Shown here: one piece after another, positions 25,491-37,899 of the stretch | Numbering within the stretch: the first letter of the stretch is position 1 | How the letters are laid out: each line of letters starts with the position of its first letter | Assembly (NCBI GenBank): GCA_027579435.1 | Contig: JANBPK010000764.1 | Coordinates: 21,588 to 85,587, forward strand | DNA from: Candolleomyces eurysporus | Lineage: Eukaryota > Basidiomycota > Agaricomycetes > Agaricales > Psathyrellaceae | Direction: 5' to 3' | Length of the DNA: 64,000 nucleotides | Notes under the pieces: model-generated | Told to the model about the DNA's origin: nothing | The model's input: the letters and a program-made list of their open reading frames with translations, nothing else | The model's database searches: none | Made by a program: the position numbers and the translations under genes

Positions 25491-25824
25491 CATTGTCTTT
25501 CGTCTTTTCCTTTTTCGCCCTGGATCTACCTCGTATATTTTTGTATATACCCTTCACCTTCGTCCCCTCTTACGCACTTCTTTTTTTTTCTACTTTATTA
25601 TCACTTTCTTAACTGTGTGTGTCTGTACGTTCCAACCACTTACGCTCTCTTGGATCCTTGGTATTTTACATTATATCTGCTCGCTCATATGCTTGACTGC
25701 CTCGGTAGTTACTTCATTTCCTCCCTCTCATTTCCTCAATACAGGACGTCGTTCCATCTATAATATATATACATCATTCTAGACCTGCATGATATTTTCT
25801 AAGGGTTGACGGACGACCGGGAGA
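25491..25824. other. convergent intergenic region
   Basis: The kelch stop (plus) and lipid-droplet hydrolase stop (minus) face each other across 334 bp. The sequence is T-rich on the plus strand, including a run of nine T, as expected of two facing 3' UTRs. No gene is seen. Confidence 0.6.
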
Positions 25825-26964
25825 CTAGATGCGCTGTAGCCATGAAAAGCATTGCTCAGCGAGGTGGTCACCATGGTCTAATCGAATAGGTCAGTGATTT
25901 GATACCTTCAAGCCGTTTGCCGACCTACTAATGCAAAAGGCGTGAGGAACGCCATGGGTGTCGTGAACGACACTGAGGACCTCTTGATTGGGATGAAGAG
26001 CTTTCAGCACCCGGTCCTTTTCCTCGCCGACCCAGTCATCCCTGTCGGCGTAGTAGAAGTAAAGTTTATCCTTGCACTCCTGGAGGAGCGGCAGGTCCAG
26101 CTCCTTGATCGTGTTCATTTCGTCGTTGGCCATGGACAAGGTGGCCTCGATAGCTGATGGTGAGCAAATGAGATCGCTCAGAACATGTAGCTGTGATGTG
26201 GGCCATTCCCGGAAGAGGAGAGAGAGGACACAGACAGGAATAAGTCCGGCAATATGTCCCAGGGAGGATATGATTCGGCGGGGAAAGGGGGTAAAGATTC
26301 GCTAAGGGTCAGATGCCAGTCAGCCTTGCATCCCTCAGGAGAACAAGAAATGTCCGTACCGAGAGTTTTCTACCGTTCGGGGTATCGCCGATATAGGATA
26401 TAGTTGGGAAGAGGAGGAACGCGCCTGCAACCGCGTCCTTGCGGGCCTTGAGCACCTATACAAACATTTTGAGTGTTTTTTTCGTTGATATAGGGCGTCA
26501 CTCACCTGTATCGATATCCATGACCCGACACTATGGCCAACCAAGACTAGCTTTGTGTTGCTGCCAAACTCTGACCTCAGCGCATCGAAGGCTTCAATGG
26601 CACTCTGGACTTGAGCGGTGAGACTGTGGACAACCGCATTTAAGCGAATTGAGGGGAGTGGTGTATGATTTAGGTGTGCGTGCGCTAGGATTGCGAGTCT
26701 GGAAGAGGTGTCTTTGCCGTGTAGGGCGGATAAAAACGGCGTGTAGAACTCGACGAGGCCGGGGTTGCCAGGGATGAACAACACGACAGTTTCTGGTGGC
26801 TTGGAGCCGTCTTTGGGAGGCCACCAGAGACAATGAACCTGTCCTAGGGGTTTTTCGTGTATGAATACGGCATTTTGGACAGCAACTCCAGGGTGCTTTG
26901 GGACGGCAGAGAGGGAAGAAAGGAAGGAGGGCAACATAGGGGCGCTGACGGAAAAGGAAATCAT
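25825..26964 (-). CDS. lipid droplet-associated hydrolase (LDAH family)
   Basis: Predicted alpha/beta hydrolase of the LDAH/C2orf43 family, acting on sterol or other esters at lipid droplets. Exons are 26506-26964, 26360-26455, 25929-26301 and 25825-25877, and encode 326 residues, essentially the length of animal LDAH. Recognisable parts are VLFIPGNPGL (oxyanion loop), the nucleophile elbow LVGHSVGSW, and PHAFCINHGDHLAEQ near the end, which supplies the catalytic histidine. The last 17 residues come from a separate 53-nt exon; reading through the preceding intron instead gives a shorter, unlike tail. The start is chosen by length. Internal ATG 26937 and upstream ATG 27015, which would overlap the SEC8 start, are alternatives. 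Confidence 0.88.
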
Positions 26965-27013
26965 GGGTGCATCATCGCAGAGGCTATTCATCGCGTTCCC
27001 CTCAGTTACGGCC

Positions 27014-30000
27014 ATGTCCAGGGCACCTCCCTTTCCTACCCGCCGGAGAGCCCCCTCCGCCGCAAGCAATGATCCCTATTCTTCTCAACCAACCTCAGCA
27101 CCGGGTGGAGCCCAAGTTCGTCCGCTCCAAATATCACGCCCAACCACACCCAGCAATGCCTCTTACATCTCAAGCTCACCGCAGTATGCACCTCCGAATA
27201 CTGCCCCAATAGGGCCACTACGACCCCAGCGGTCAGAAATGCGAGCCCGGGCGTCCGATTATTCAACAAGCGAACGGGGATCTGTAGCCTCAGGTGACCC
27301 CTACTATCGAGACAGTCTAGAAGCCTCTCGAGTAGATCCCCGTGCCTATGCAGCAAGCAACCCCNAATACTGCTCAATCTCGCTCGCGAACTCCCCGTGC
27401 AACCAATGGCGGCTACACACCCGCAGCTAACGACAGCATCGAAACACCAACGTCCCTGGGGTCAGTTCTGTCCGCGTTCAAGTCTGCTGGGTCTAGAAAG
27501 CAGACAATGGACTCCGAGGATGTTGAGTACTGGAGGGAACGGGAGCAGGAGATTGAAGCGGAAAAGGCCAGGCAAAAGCGCATCCGAGAGAAGGTTCCGG
27601 GACTCAGAGTACGGAGCAATACCCAAGGAGGCGAAATCGACGGTAGGTCTCATCTTACAACCGGGATACTCATATTTACGCCTCTGTGTAGCTGTGCTAG
27701 ACCAAGTCAAGGATGGTTGGGAGTTTGTGATAAATTCGGATGTGAGTGTGTTCAGTCTTTGTTTGGTAACATGGAATTAATCTGTTACCTATGTCACTAC
27801 AGTTTAGCAATGTAGAATTGGCTCTGCAGTTGTTGGACCAGTCGTCTTTGGGGAAAGACATGGATTCGTTTAGGCGTACGAAGCAAAAGCTTTCAAAGGC
27901 TCTCAAAGGATCGGTAGACAGTAAGCCTGAATTTCTCTGGGTGCCTCCATAATGCTCAACAACTTCTAGAGCACTACCAGGCTTTCGCCGCATCCCTACC
28001 TCACCATGCTTCCCTATTGAACCACTTGGCAGATACGCAAACCCAGATTTCTGAGTCGCGCTCTGCTCTGCAAGAAGCCAAAGAAGCATTGGGTAGCAAA
28101 CGAACTGATCTCGTTCAATTATGGAACAGAGGCCAAACTCTTGAAGAGATGATACGAATCTTGGACCAAATGTAAGAGCCCGGTTTACCTTTGCCATACC
28201 TTCATTCTGATATACTTGCAGTGAGCATCTCAAAACGGTTCCCGACCTACTAGAAACCTTGATGTCTGAGAAACGGCTGCTACAGGCCGCTGTCCTTCTG
28301 GTCAAGAGTTTGAAAATGATCAATAACTCAGACATGCAAGAAGTTGGTGCTGTGTCGGACCTCCGCAGCTACCTGAATGGACAGGAATCGGTTCGTTCTA
28401 TCCCCGTCATAATTTAAAGCTGAACTCACCTTCCGAAAGGCACTGCGTGACATCCTCATCGACGAATTGCAAAGCCATCTGTACCTTAAATCATTTTGGT
28501 GTGAATCCCGTTGGGCATCCTATGTTCCAAACCAGCAGAGCCGTAAGTTGTCATTTGACTGCACAAGCCAAGACCAGCAAACTCATTCATCTCCCCAGTT
28601 CCCAAGTGTGATTACGACGGGGAAGACAGGAAACCTGAAACCGAACTCCCCACCTCTCCAACCTCGCCGTCATACAGGCCTAGTCGGCTGACTCGATTCT
28701 TGAATGACCTCGCTATCCGACCCAATGAACCTCCCATGGATATTAGCGACATCAATGGAAAGCAGAGTCGTCGGACCTCTATGATCGGCCTGCAAACATC
28801 ATATACGTCCAATCAGAACCACTTGGCCACGAATGGCAACCCAGAAAGCGATTCCTTTGCTTACATGGAGACGCTTCTGGAATCTTTGGCTGTGCTTGGG
28901 AAACTTGGAAGCGCTTTGGATAGCATCGCTCAGAGGTTACCAGGGGAAATATACAACTTGGTGGATTCGACTTTAGACGAGGTGGAGGAGCGGGCAGAGT
29001 TTGGACGCCGTCGCTCTTTGCTCTCAGTGAACGGTGGTTTGGGACGATCTGACGGCATCTATGCTGAAGGAAACATGGTTGATAGCAAAGGAAAGCTGGC
29101 AGCATCGTCGCTGCGATTAGCCGCATTGGAGTCTTCCTCGAGACGCGTTGACCACGAGGTTCTGAAAGACCTGTTCTGGACCTTGTATTCCAAATTCGAT
29201 GCTGTCGCTCAGGGATTGAGGGTTATTTCCGAAGTCGCCAATAGGATTGGTTCAGTTCGTCGTTTGAATTCTTTTTTTNCTCTTTCACCATCTCATTCCC
29301 AACAGCGCCGGGATTATAGAGATTCTTCGGAGACCAAGCCGGGCTCGCTATTCCCCCTGACCGAAGTGTGGGCACCCGTTCAAGCTGAGGTATTGTTGAT
29401 AGACCGCTAGAGCTCTTGTCTGCCTGGCTAACGCCTTTCTAGGTTAAACGACTCATCTCCGATTATCTCACGGACGAACAACAAGGCTCTGCTGCAAGTC
29501 GGAACCCTATCACCTCCATCAACGAAATTCTCCGCGAGGGCAAATTCTCCAGGGATAAAATTAAGGTGTGCTTTCTCTTTCTTGGTCTAGCTCTTTCCTA
29601 AATCTCTCTATATCCAGCCTGTGTTCCGCTTCTCGGATACCGATCTTAAATCGACGAACAAGGCTCTTCGCCATCATGAAGAGGGCCTAACCAAGGTTTT
29701 GAATGACACCATGCCTGGCCTTGCACCTGCTGGAGCGACCGACTCGACGCAGACGATCATTGCATCAAATGACGACCATCTTCTTGGGTCCGACCAGCAA
29801 CATCGACTGCTCATCCGCCCAGATGCATTCCATGTCACTATTCTATTCCAACCGACTTTAAGCTTCCTAGAGAAAGTGACGGAGACGCTGCCCGCAGGTG
29901 TCGAGTCTGTTCGGACATCGTCGGCTGTGCTAGATGAGTTTGTTCTGAAGGTCTATCTTCCACAACTGGAAGAAAAGGTTTTGGACCTATTCCACGAGGC

Positions 30001-31713
30001 TGTCTCAGGTATTTTGCAATGTCGACAAGTTTCTATCTTATTAACCGGCTGATGTGTACTACCAGGTCCCGATGCATTCCAACCTGATCCTGAATCTTTA
30101 AGGTTATCATCCGAGCCTCTGATAAAGGTCAGCCTTTCTTTTGGCAACCTTTCATCCTTTTCTCTAAAATAGTTGTATAGGCAAGCACACAGCTGATGTC
30201 TTTGATCAACTCTCTTTGCGCTATGCTGCAAACAAGCCCTTTCCATCGCGAGAATTATTCTCGTTTAATTCTTGGAGTCGTTATCCAGTTCTATCAGCGG
30301 TGTAGTGATCGCTTCCAAACCCTCACGTCGACGTCTGCTCCTGGGAGCTTGGATCCCCAGATCGCTCTGGCAGCGCAATGGGCGCAACGACCAGAAATGC
30401 AACCACCGTTATTAGAGCTAAAAACTTTGTCGGTATGTGATGCCCCTCCAGTATCGGCTATCCGACTGAGCACAATCAATAGGAGAACGAAACAGCAAAG
30501 CAAACTCAGCTATGTCGCCAAGAAACTAATATTGAACTAGAATTTTTGAGGCAGCGGGCAATTACCAAAGACGACCTCATTGTTTCGAACAGAAATTTGG
30601 CTGCCCTGGCTAGTCTGTACCACAGTATAGTACGTAGTACTCGCTCCACAAAAAGTGCGACTAATCTAAGCCCTTGCATAGGCATGGTTCTCTGCAGAGC
30701 TGAACGCGCTCAAAGCCCTGCCGGAAGGGATGCAATCCCCAACTTCACCGAACGGGCCTGGACCAGCTACAGCCCTCGTATCGGCTGTCACTCCGTTCCT
30801 CCCCCCACTTCCAGCAGATGGATCTGCCCAACTCAAGTTGCCACTGTCACGAGAAATGGCGCTGTCAGTTTTCATCGTTTATTAGATAGCTGGACGCCAC
30901 TCTGACATTCCTCTTTCCAGGCGCTTCCAGGCTCTGATAAGGACTTACGACCAGCTATCAGGCGTCATTCTGGACACCCTACGCACTGATATTCGTTGTC
31001 GGACGTTTTACTATCTGGATGCGTCGATGAGACACGTACGTTTTTTCTGGCGTTGATTCAAGCAACATGCTAATGACGAATTCCAGGGCAACTACAACGC
31101 TTCTTACGAAGCGGCAGAGCCTGACTCGCACATTGTTGACCTCACCACCGAGCTGGTTCAATGCGACGAGCTTGCCTCGGCCAATTTACAAAAGAGCGTC
31201 AGACAGTACGTTGCCACTTCTAAAAATACGACGATTGCGTCTCTCACAAGTACCACTTAGCTACGTCTTCGCTGGTCTGGGCGCTCTAATGGAGCAAATG
31301 ACGATCTACAATGCACGGCATCTACGTTTCCCCAACGAATTTGGCATGAAGAAAGTGATGCGGAATATTATGGCGTTGCAGCAAAGTCTAAGGACATTGA
31401 GCATCGACCAGAATGAATCAGACTTTGAACGAGCGAAGCGATACTATGCCTTGTTCTCTCTCTCACCCCGGGTGAGTCTTCCCTGGTTACATTTTTGAAC
31501 CTCTACTCACGTCCTGCCAGGAAATGCTGGATCGAATCAAGAGACAGCGGCAGCAGGCGTTTNAGCTTTGACGAGTACCAAACCATGCTCAATTTGCAGT
31601 GCGGTTACTTCCCTGGTGACGGGTCAACAAGTGCGACGAAGGCTCCAGACCGGAATTACAACCATTATGTTATTGAGTTGCATGGTATGGAGCTTGATGG
31701 CGCTGCTTCATGA
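27014..31713 (+). CDS. SEC8: exocyst complex subunit SEC8
   Basis: SEC8 is a subunit of the octameric exocyst that tethers secretory vesicles at growth sites. Eighteen exons sum to 1,268 codons including the stop when N at 27365 and 31563 are dropped; N 29279 is intronic. After a disordered Ser/Pro/Arg-rich N-terminus, the conserved Sec8 N-terminal domain begins about residue 210 (KDGWEFVIN...VELALQLLD), then HYQAFAASLPHH, LWNRGQTLEEM and LKSFWCESRW. The C-terminal helical region includes VWAPVQAEVKRLISDYL and the tail FDEYQTMLNLQCGY. The gene starts 49 bp from the divergent LDAH start and its stop is 28 bp from the stop of the LYR gene. Confidence 0.95.
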
Positions 31714-31741
31714 CCTAGGCTGTATTTTCTATCTATATATA

Positions 31742-33026
31742 CTAGTCTCGAACCCCTTCACTCGTATTGCTATCATTCTTGCTTGTCTTGTCCTTTGGTT
31801 TCTGCGCTTTATTCTTGTTGGATGTGTTTTCCTCCATACCCAATTGCAACCAAGCTAGATTGACATCGTCGATTTCGCGCAACGTGACGTTAGAAGCAGC
31901 AGCCTGCCCTGCAGCTCTGTCAGACAAGCGAACAGAGTAGGAACCCTCTTCTGTTTGACCGGGCTTGGGGGTATATGTTAAAACAGGGACTTTTGCCAGG
32001 AGTGCTCGGTATCTCCTTCGAACCCAACGCGAAGGATGGCGAGGAGGACTGGATGGATCAGAATTGGCATCGACTTTGGCCGCGCTAGCTTTCGCCGCTT
32101 TTCGTTCTTTCCGAGTAACCGGAGGGGGGACAGCGGTGCCAACCAGCCTTTCGATATCCGTTAATACCCCCAGGTTTTGAAATGCAAGGGGACGAGGGCC
32201 ACTGTTTCCAGGATTTACTGCGCCATCCTGCAATGCTGGGGCCACGGTTGCTTCTAGAGGGGGTAGGACCTTCGCTTTCTCCGTCCGAAAGAACTTCCAT
32301 TGCATGTTATATTCCCTGCGCTTGCTGAAAGGGCCAAAGATATGTGCCTCCTCCGAACATGGGTCAGCACGAGCCGGAAGTAGCTTGGCTGATGTCCAGG
32401 CGTCTTTCCTAAGTGGTCGCGTAGCCATGGACTGGGCATGTGTCAAGAGGGCGACGAGTGGCTTTGAGTATACCGGTGGCCGTGAGTTCTCTACTTGAGG
32501 TATGATCCTTGGGGGAAGTGGGGCATTAGGGTCGTTGAGAACTGGCTGGAGTCCCTAGCGCGTTAGTTTCTCGAGACTTTCGGGGACAAGTAGGAGAGGC
32601 GAACCTCGAGCAGTTCCCACTTCAGCTTCCCTTTCCGACCGTATGCCACGTCCAACACGCTCTCAAAGGCTTTGTAGTCGCCAGCGTTCGCGGCCCTGAG
32701 TCTTCGTAGGCCCTAGAGAAGGTTCGGAATGAATAACCAGCTCGGCGTAGCCTTTCAAAGCTCGCAATAGATACCTTAGTTGCTCGCTTGATCCTAGTTT
32801 TGAGATGGGGTGCACCAGAAGGCGCTAGCATAGTCTGAACGTCATTCCGAACCTGGATTCTGTAGAACTGTCTGGGGACGTATAATGAATTGGCCGAGGA
32901 AACGCGAAGCAAACACCGAACAGCTTACTGCAAGTAAACATGAGGAAGCTTTCGTATCTGCCTTAGATGTGCGCGGTAAAGAGAGAATATCGTCTGGATA
33001 TGTTGTTTGGTCAGGTTACCTGCCAT
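31742..33026 (-). CDS. LYR-motif protein, 371 residues, probably mitochondrial
   Basis: Exons 32929-33026, 32775-32871, 32605-32712 and 31742-32554 sum to 372 codons including the stop. The first 35 residues contain IFSLYRAHLRQIRKLP, the Leu-Tyr-Arg signature of the complex-I-LYR fold, with a second helix block FYRIQVRNDV and basic residues beyond. LYR proteins usually work with acyl carrier protein in mitochondrial assembly. This one is far longer than the typical 80-130 residue members: a C-terminal extension of about 260 residues carries a basic VRRRYRALLAKVP helix and a Lys-rich tail. The specific function is unknown to me. Start ATG 33026 is the only one that keeps the LYR helix complete. 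Confidence 0.72.
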
Positions 33027-33348
33027 GACATCGCGTTCTGAAGTGAAGTTGTGGAACGGCGACTAAACGTCTCGTACACGGTCCGACTCGAGTCCTCCAT
33101 TTGGATAAACATCCCCTATCTCAAGCAACAAGCACAGTCATAAGATAAATTCAAAAACTCTACAGGGTCAAAAGCTAGAAAACTACAGGTCGCAAGGTAT
33201 TCTACCCCCAAACACTAGAATGTCGAAAGAGCCGACACAAATAGCAGCTAAAAATGCATTGATACGAAAACTAATATAACGTTAATAGAATATAGGGGAA
33301 CATACAAACATTAAAGTCATTCATACCAGAGTAGAAAAGAGAAATAAG
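33027..33348. other. intergenic region
   Basis: About 320 AT-richer bases lie between the start of the LYR gene and the stop of the SNF2-RING gene, both on the minus strand. No open frame or repeat stands out. It should contain the LYR promoter and the SNF2-RING 3' UTR. Confidence 0.5.
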
Positions 33349-36300
33349 TTAGCCGTCAAACAAGGCCTGGAGCTCTTCCATGCGACGATTCAAGATGTCT
33401 GCCTTCGTAACATTCTGGCCAAGTGTCATATTGGCGAGCTCTGTCTTCTTTTTCTGGACTTCCAGAAGTCGTGCCTCGATCGTGTTCGCAATAATTAATT
33501 TCACCGTCGTAACCGGACGTGTTTGCCCAAGTCGATGCTTCAAACATATGTCAGATAGGGTTCAATGAATGCGTGGAAACGTGGACTCACAATACGATCA
33601 ACCGCCTGGTTCTCCACAGCCGGGTTCCTAAGCCAATCCAAATCAGAAACAAAGGCGAAAGCGCAACAAGGAAAAAGAAATTACCAGTAAGGATCCATGA
33701 GATAAACGCGTTGGGCGGCGGTCAGATTGAGACCCACTCCTCCGGCCTTCAAACTGACGAGAAGAACTTCACACGCAGGGTCATACTTCAAGGCGTCCAT
33801 TGCCCGATTACGTTCATCTCGCCTCATAGTCCCGTCCAATCGATCGTACCGAATTCCGGAGAGTTCTAGGGCATCCTCGATCCTAAAAAAAAAGGTTAGG
33901 AACCGAGGGGATAGCCGGTATGTATCTCAACTTACTTGTCAAGCATTGTTGTCCATTGAGAGCTGGAATGAATGTCAATGCACCGCCCGCAGACACCCAA
34001 AAAAGAGAAGGACTTACAAGACGATAGTCTTCACGATATCTTCGTCAGAACTCTTGCCTTGTCCGTCGACGAGTTGTATGTCGTTATCGTAGTTGGGGGA
34101 ATGAGGATTGAGTCTCGAGAACTGCATCAGGTCGACCATTAACGCCCGTATCTTGGTCGAGACATAATAGTTCTCCGGAACCGATCCCTTCTGTCGCTTC
34201 TCTCGTTTCTGTGGCCGCTTTTTCTGTTCCACAGACAATTCCGGCTTAACTTCCATAGCGTCAACTGAAGTCAGACTCGCTTGGCAAACAGAGCAGCCGC
34301 GCATAGCATCTGGCCCAACACTCGGCCAGTTGGGGAAGATCGAGTTGCGGAAGCATTCAAGGCAGAACAGGTGCTGGCATTTGGTCAGCACAGCGCGAGG
34401 ATTCGTACAAGCCGGGCTAGATGCTCGTGTAGGCCCTCGAGATGCATTGGCCGAGGCAACCTTCGTCTTCCGGCCGCGTTTCGACGGTCCAGGTGCGTCA
34501 GCGTCTGGACACTCAGAGGCAGGCTCCACGGCAGGACACAACTCCCCGCAGCATTCAACACACTGGGTAGTCGAGGCCTCTTTGAGGATAGCGAAGATGG
34601 CCTGTGCCCGGGCAGATGTGAAACCTTCCCTCTGTATCGACGCGACGATATCCTCGTATGACATAGACTGTCCTTGACCGGCCAATCCCCCNAGACTTCC
34701 CTTCAACGAGTTGGAAATGGTCGCAGATCTGGCGAAGTCGAAGGATTTTCTGCAAAATACCGACATAGTTCTTCATGATTTCGTTCTTGTTGGACAGGTC
34801 ATTGAACTCGGCCTTCGATTCGGTAAAGAACTGATCGTAGATGCCTTGCTCGTGCTCGTCAAACTTGAGGTAGCGAAGTTCATCCCTCCGTGGAGGCAGC
34901 GAAAGAATCTTCTGCCCGTCCGGAGTCCGAGACTCTTTGGTCCGACGAAGAGTGACGCACTTCATGATTGACTGCAGGCGGGCGATGCCCAGCGCCTGAC
35001 CGAATTTGCAAGGACTGCCAATGTACTCCGTCCATTTGTTCTTGTCGTTAAAGGGAGCCAATCTCAGGAATTTGATGAGTGCATAAACGTCGTCCAACTT
35101 GTTCTGAACCGGTGTTCCTGTAAGGCAAAGCCTACGATCGGCCATGAGGTCACAAGATGCGCGGCAACAAACTGTCGCGGGTTCCTTGATTGAGCTAGCG
35201 GATAGGTCAGCACGCGAAGCGTCAGCGAATAGAATGATTATGCAAGCGCTTACTGAGCCTCGTCAAGTACGACTCTGAACCAATGGACGCTTTGAAGTGC
35301 GCTGGGAATTTCCGTTGCGCTCGCAGCTATTGCGGACGTTTTCTTCCGTTTCGTTCCCTTCTTTGGTTTGGAAAGCTTCACGATAGGATTGCCGCTATCG
35401 TCCACTTCCACCATGCCATCGCTACTATTCCCTTCTTCGTCGTCCTCTTCAGCGACGGCTGTGCTTCTACTCTGCTTGGAAAACTCAGAAGCAAGAGTGG
35501 AATAGGTGGTAATCACGGCATCGAAGTCAGCAAGGAAAGAGGGATCCGGCCTCCGTGCATTTCCGTGATAGATATATATCCGAAGAGGAGCCCCGGTGCG
35601 AAGGCGGGGGGAAGGTGAGGCCGACGGTTGGTTCTCAGCCGGAATCGAAGCTGTGGGAGGCTGGCAGTTGGGTTGAGCAGGACAGCTGCCGTTACCGCCA
35701 AAAACGGTGACCTCGCCTTTCCAATGCTCACGAAATTGATCTTCCCAATTTGCCACAGTCGAGAGCGGACAGATAATGAGAGTTGCTCGACTCTTGACCT
35801 TGATTCGGCACGCTCGGACGTAGTCAGCTTCAATCTTTTCTTGAGCTTTCGCTGCCTTGGCCTTTCCCTTGGCTGTTGAGTTTTGATTGGGATCAGGCAT
35901 ACCCCAAACTGATCCAGCAAATTGAGACGCTTCCAGGGTGTCAGGCTCTGGCGCCGGTGGCGGGGGAACCGGGTCAAGAGGCGATGCAGCAAATTCATGT
36001 GATGCACGGAGAGTCGCTGCCACCAGAGATACGCAAGTGATTGTTTTCCCCAATCCCATCTGGTTCGATCCATGATCAGCGAAAAGAGAGCAGTCCGCTG
36101 GATGAGGCGAAATGACGTACATCATCCGCCAAAATGGCGCCTTTAGCCTCCTGGGGCTCATCAAAAACCTCTTCCTGAGTAACGATATGATACCAGGACA
36201 CTTGCTGAGTGATACTATGAACACGTCTCTGCCAGAGAGACGAGAAGGTTCCGTCCGAGCCAGGCCTTTCCCGCTCTCGCTCGAGCAAGAAAGTAAGAGC

Positions 36301-37671
36301 CTTTTTCTGATGAGGATACAATCTTGTAGCAACTTCAGAACCTAAAAAAAAAAAATGCTGTTCAGCAAACGAGTTACTCAAGAAGGACGGCACTTACTAG
36401 GCTCCGTTTCTTTCAGTTCTTCCTCGTCCTTTAAGCTCTTGAACAGTTCGTCAATCTGACTTCGCTGAACCTCAACGCTTTTGGCAGAACTGGGTGGGGT
36501 TGACCACCGCATATCCCTGTTGTTTGCGCTATTAGCGTGGCCGCCCGGAGGTGGATTGTGAGGATTATAATAGGGGTAGGTGTGGAGAATGGCGACGTTG
36601 AATGCTGAGGAGGGGTGGTCTAGTAGGAGGCCGCATTGCTGCAAAAACCCTGCAACCGCGGGTATATTTCCCTTTGGCGTGTATACGAGCATATGAAGCG
36701 GCAGTATAGGTAGCTAGGCAAAGCATTTGAGATTCAAGTGGAAAGTGAAAGAAAAATACAAAGACATACGCCTGGTCGCCCTTTCTTGATCTTCGCATCT
36801 AAACGTATCAACCCCTTGCCCAACATAGGGCCCAGAGATGTCGCGACCTTCTGCTCGACAACGCCAAATTGCTCGCCAGGTAGCATGTCCCCATTAGCGC
36901 CTCTTGACGTCGGCGTCTTGATGTGAATGGTGTCGNAGCTCCCGGGTTTATGCGGACTGTGTTCGTATTGCAATCGAACTGAGGCGCATTCATTATCAGA
37001 GTTGGAATCGCGAGGAGTAATATATGGGACGGGATAAAGGATCAGGGCGGTCACGGTGAGTTGCCCAATGCNATACGGGCGTCTTTGGGGGNAAGGTCTG
37101 GTGACAGGGCGGGGATTCGCTGCGGTTGCTGTTGAGGTGGCGGTGAAGGAGATGTTGTGAGATCAATTACTTGTCGTGACTGGGTGTTGTTCGAGTGTGC
37201 AGCTTCCGCAGGCTGCAGAAAAGCCTGAGGCTGTAGCAGGGGCGGCCTGGGTGGTCTTTGAGGGAAAAACGCGGACTGGGAGGAGGCGAAAGCGGGACGA
37301 TATGTTGCTGGAGTTAGGGAATTCTCTGCCGAGAAGATTGCGGGAGCTGGAGCCGGTGGCCCTGGCGATCTTTGCCAGGGGGCTGCGTTCGAGGGCCCCG
37401 GCGTCGGCATAGACGCGCTGTGCGGGCGAAACGAGGGTGGCGCAGATGGGCCATTCGAGCCCGGTGCAGATGGATAGCACTCCATGCGCGGTCTCTTCGC
37501 CATCCTGAAGAAGTCTGACTGCTGGTTGGGCACAGCGTTCGGGCCATCGTAGTCGTCGTCGTCGTCATCGCCAGTGAGATCAATATGGTTGTGCTGGGAG
37601 GNGAAGNGGGTCTGTGGGGGAAGCCCACGGGGAGGGTAGGCAAGTCCCGGGTCTGGGACGAGGGCAGCCAT
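33349..37671 (-). CDS. SNF2-family ATPase with embedded RING finger (Rad5/HLTF-like)
   Basis: Predicted DNA translocase and ubiquitin ligase of the Rad5/HLTF/Rad16 class, acting in DNA-damage tolerance or chromatin. Nine exons (36770-37671, 36398-36713, 36121-36341, 35254-36059, 34018-35194, 33936-33962, 33685-33882, 33591-33627, 33349-33537) sum to 1,289 codons plus stop after dropping N 37071, 37092 and 34692. The N-terminus has an IDLTG acidic block that looks like a SUMO-interacting motif. A HIRAN-like region follows (VCIGQLTVTALILYPVPY to KGLIRLDAKI). SNF2 motifs are LYPHQKKAL, ADDMGLGKT, DEAH (split by the 35195-35253 intron) and LTGTPVQN. A C3HC4 RING (CVEC, CQHLFCLEC, CSVC) precedes HelicC with LVSLKAGGVGLNL and HRLGQTRPV. 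Confidence 0.93.
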
Positions 37672-37899
37672 CGGACTGGCTGGTAGGCGAGGTCGGGCGT
37701 TGAGGCGGAGGACAGGAATTAAACCCAGAAGTGGACAAACCTGATAATATTGCGATAATTGTTGGCTTTGTCAGCACGCTTTTATTAGTCACACGGATTA
37801 CGTCGCCGAGGTCGCCGCCAAGTGCTCAAATTTCAACATCTTAGTGCTATTGAAATCGGATACTGTGATATACATATGTATCTCCTTACATCTCTTCTT

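Noticed and set aside
26965..27069. Extended N-terminus for the lipid-droplet hydrolase
   Set aside because: It would run into SEC8 coding sequence. The shorter start already gives the family length and no conserved residues are lost.
35195..35260. DEAQ motif II in the SNF2-RING ATPase
   Set aside because: The Q comes from reading into the intron. Correct splicing at 35253/35195 gives the standard DEAH.
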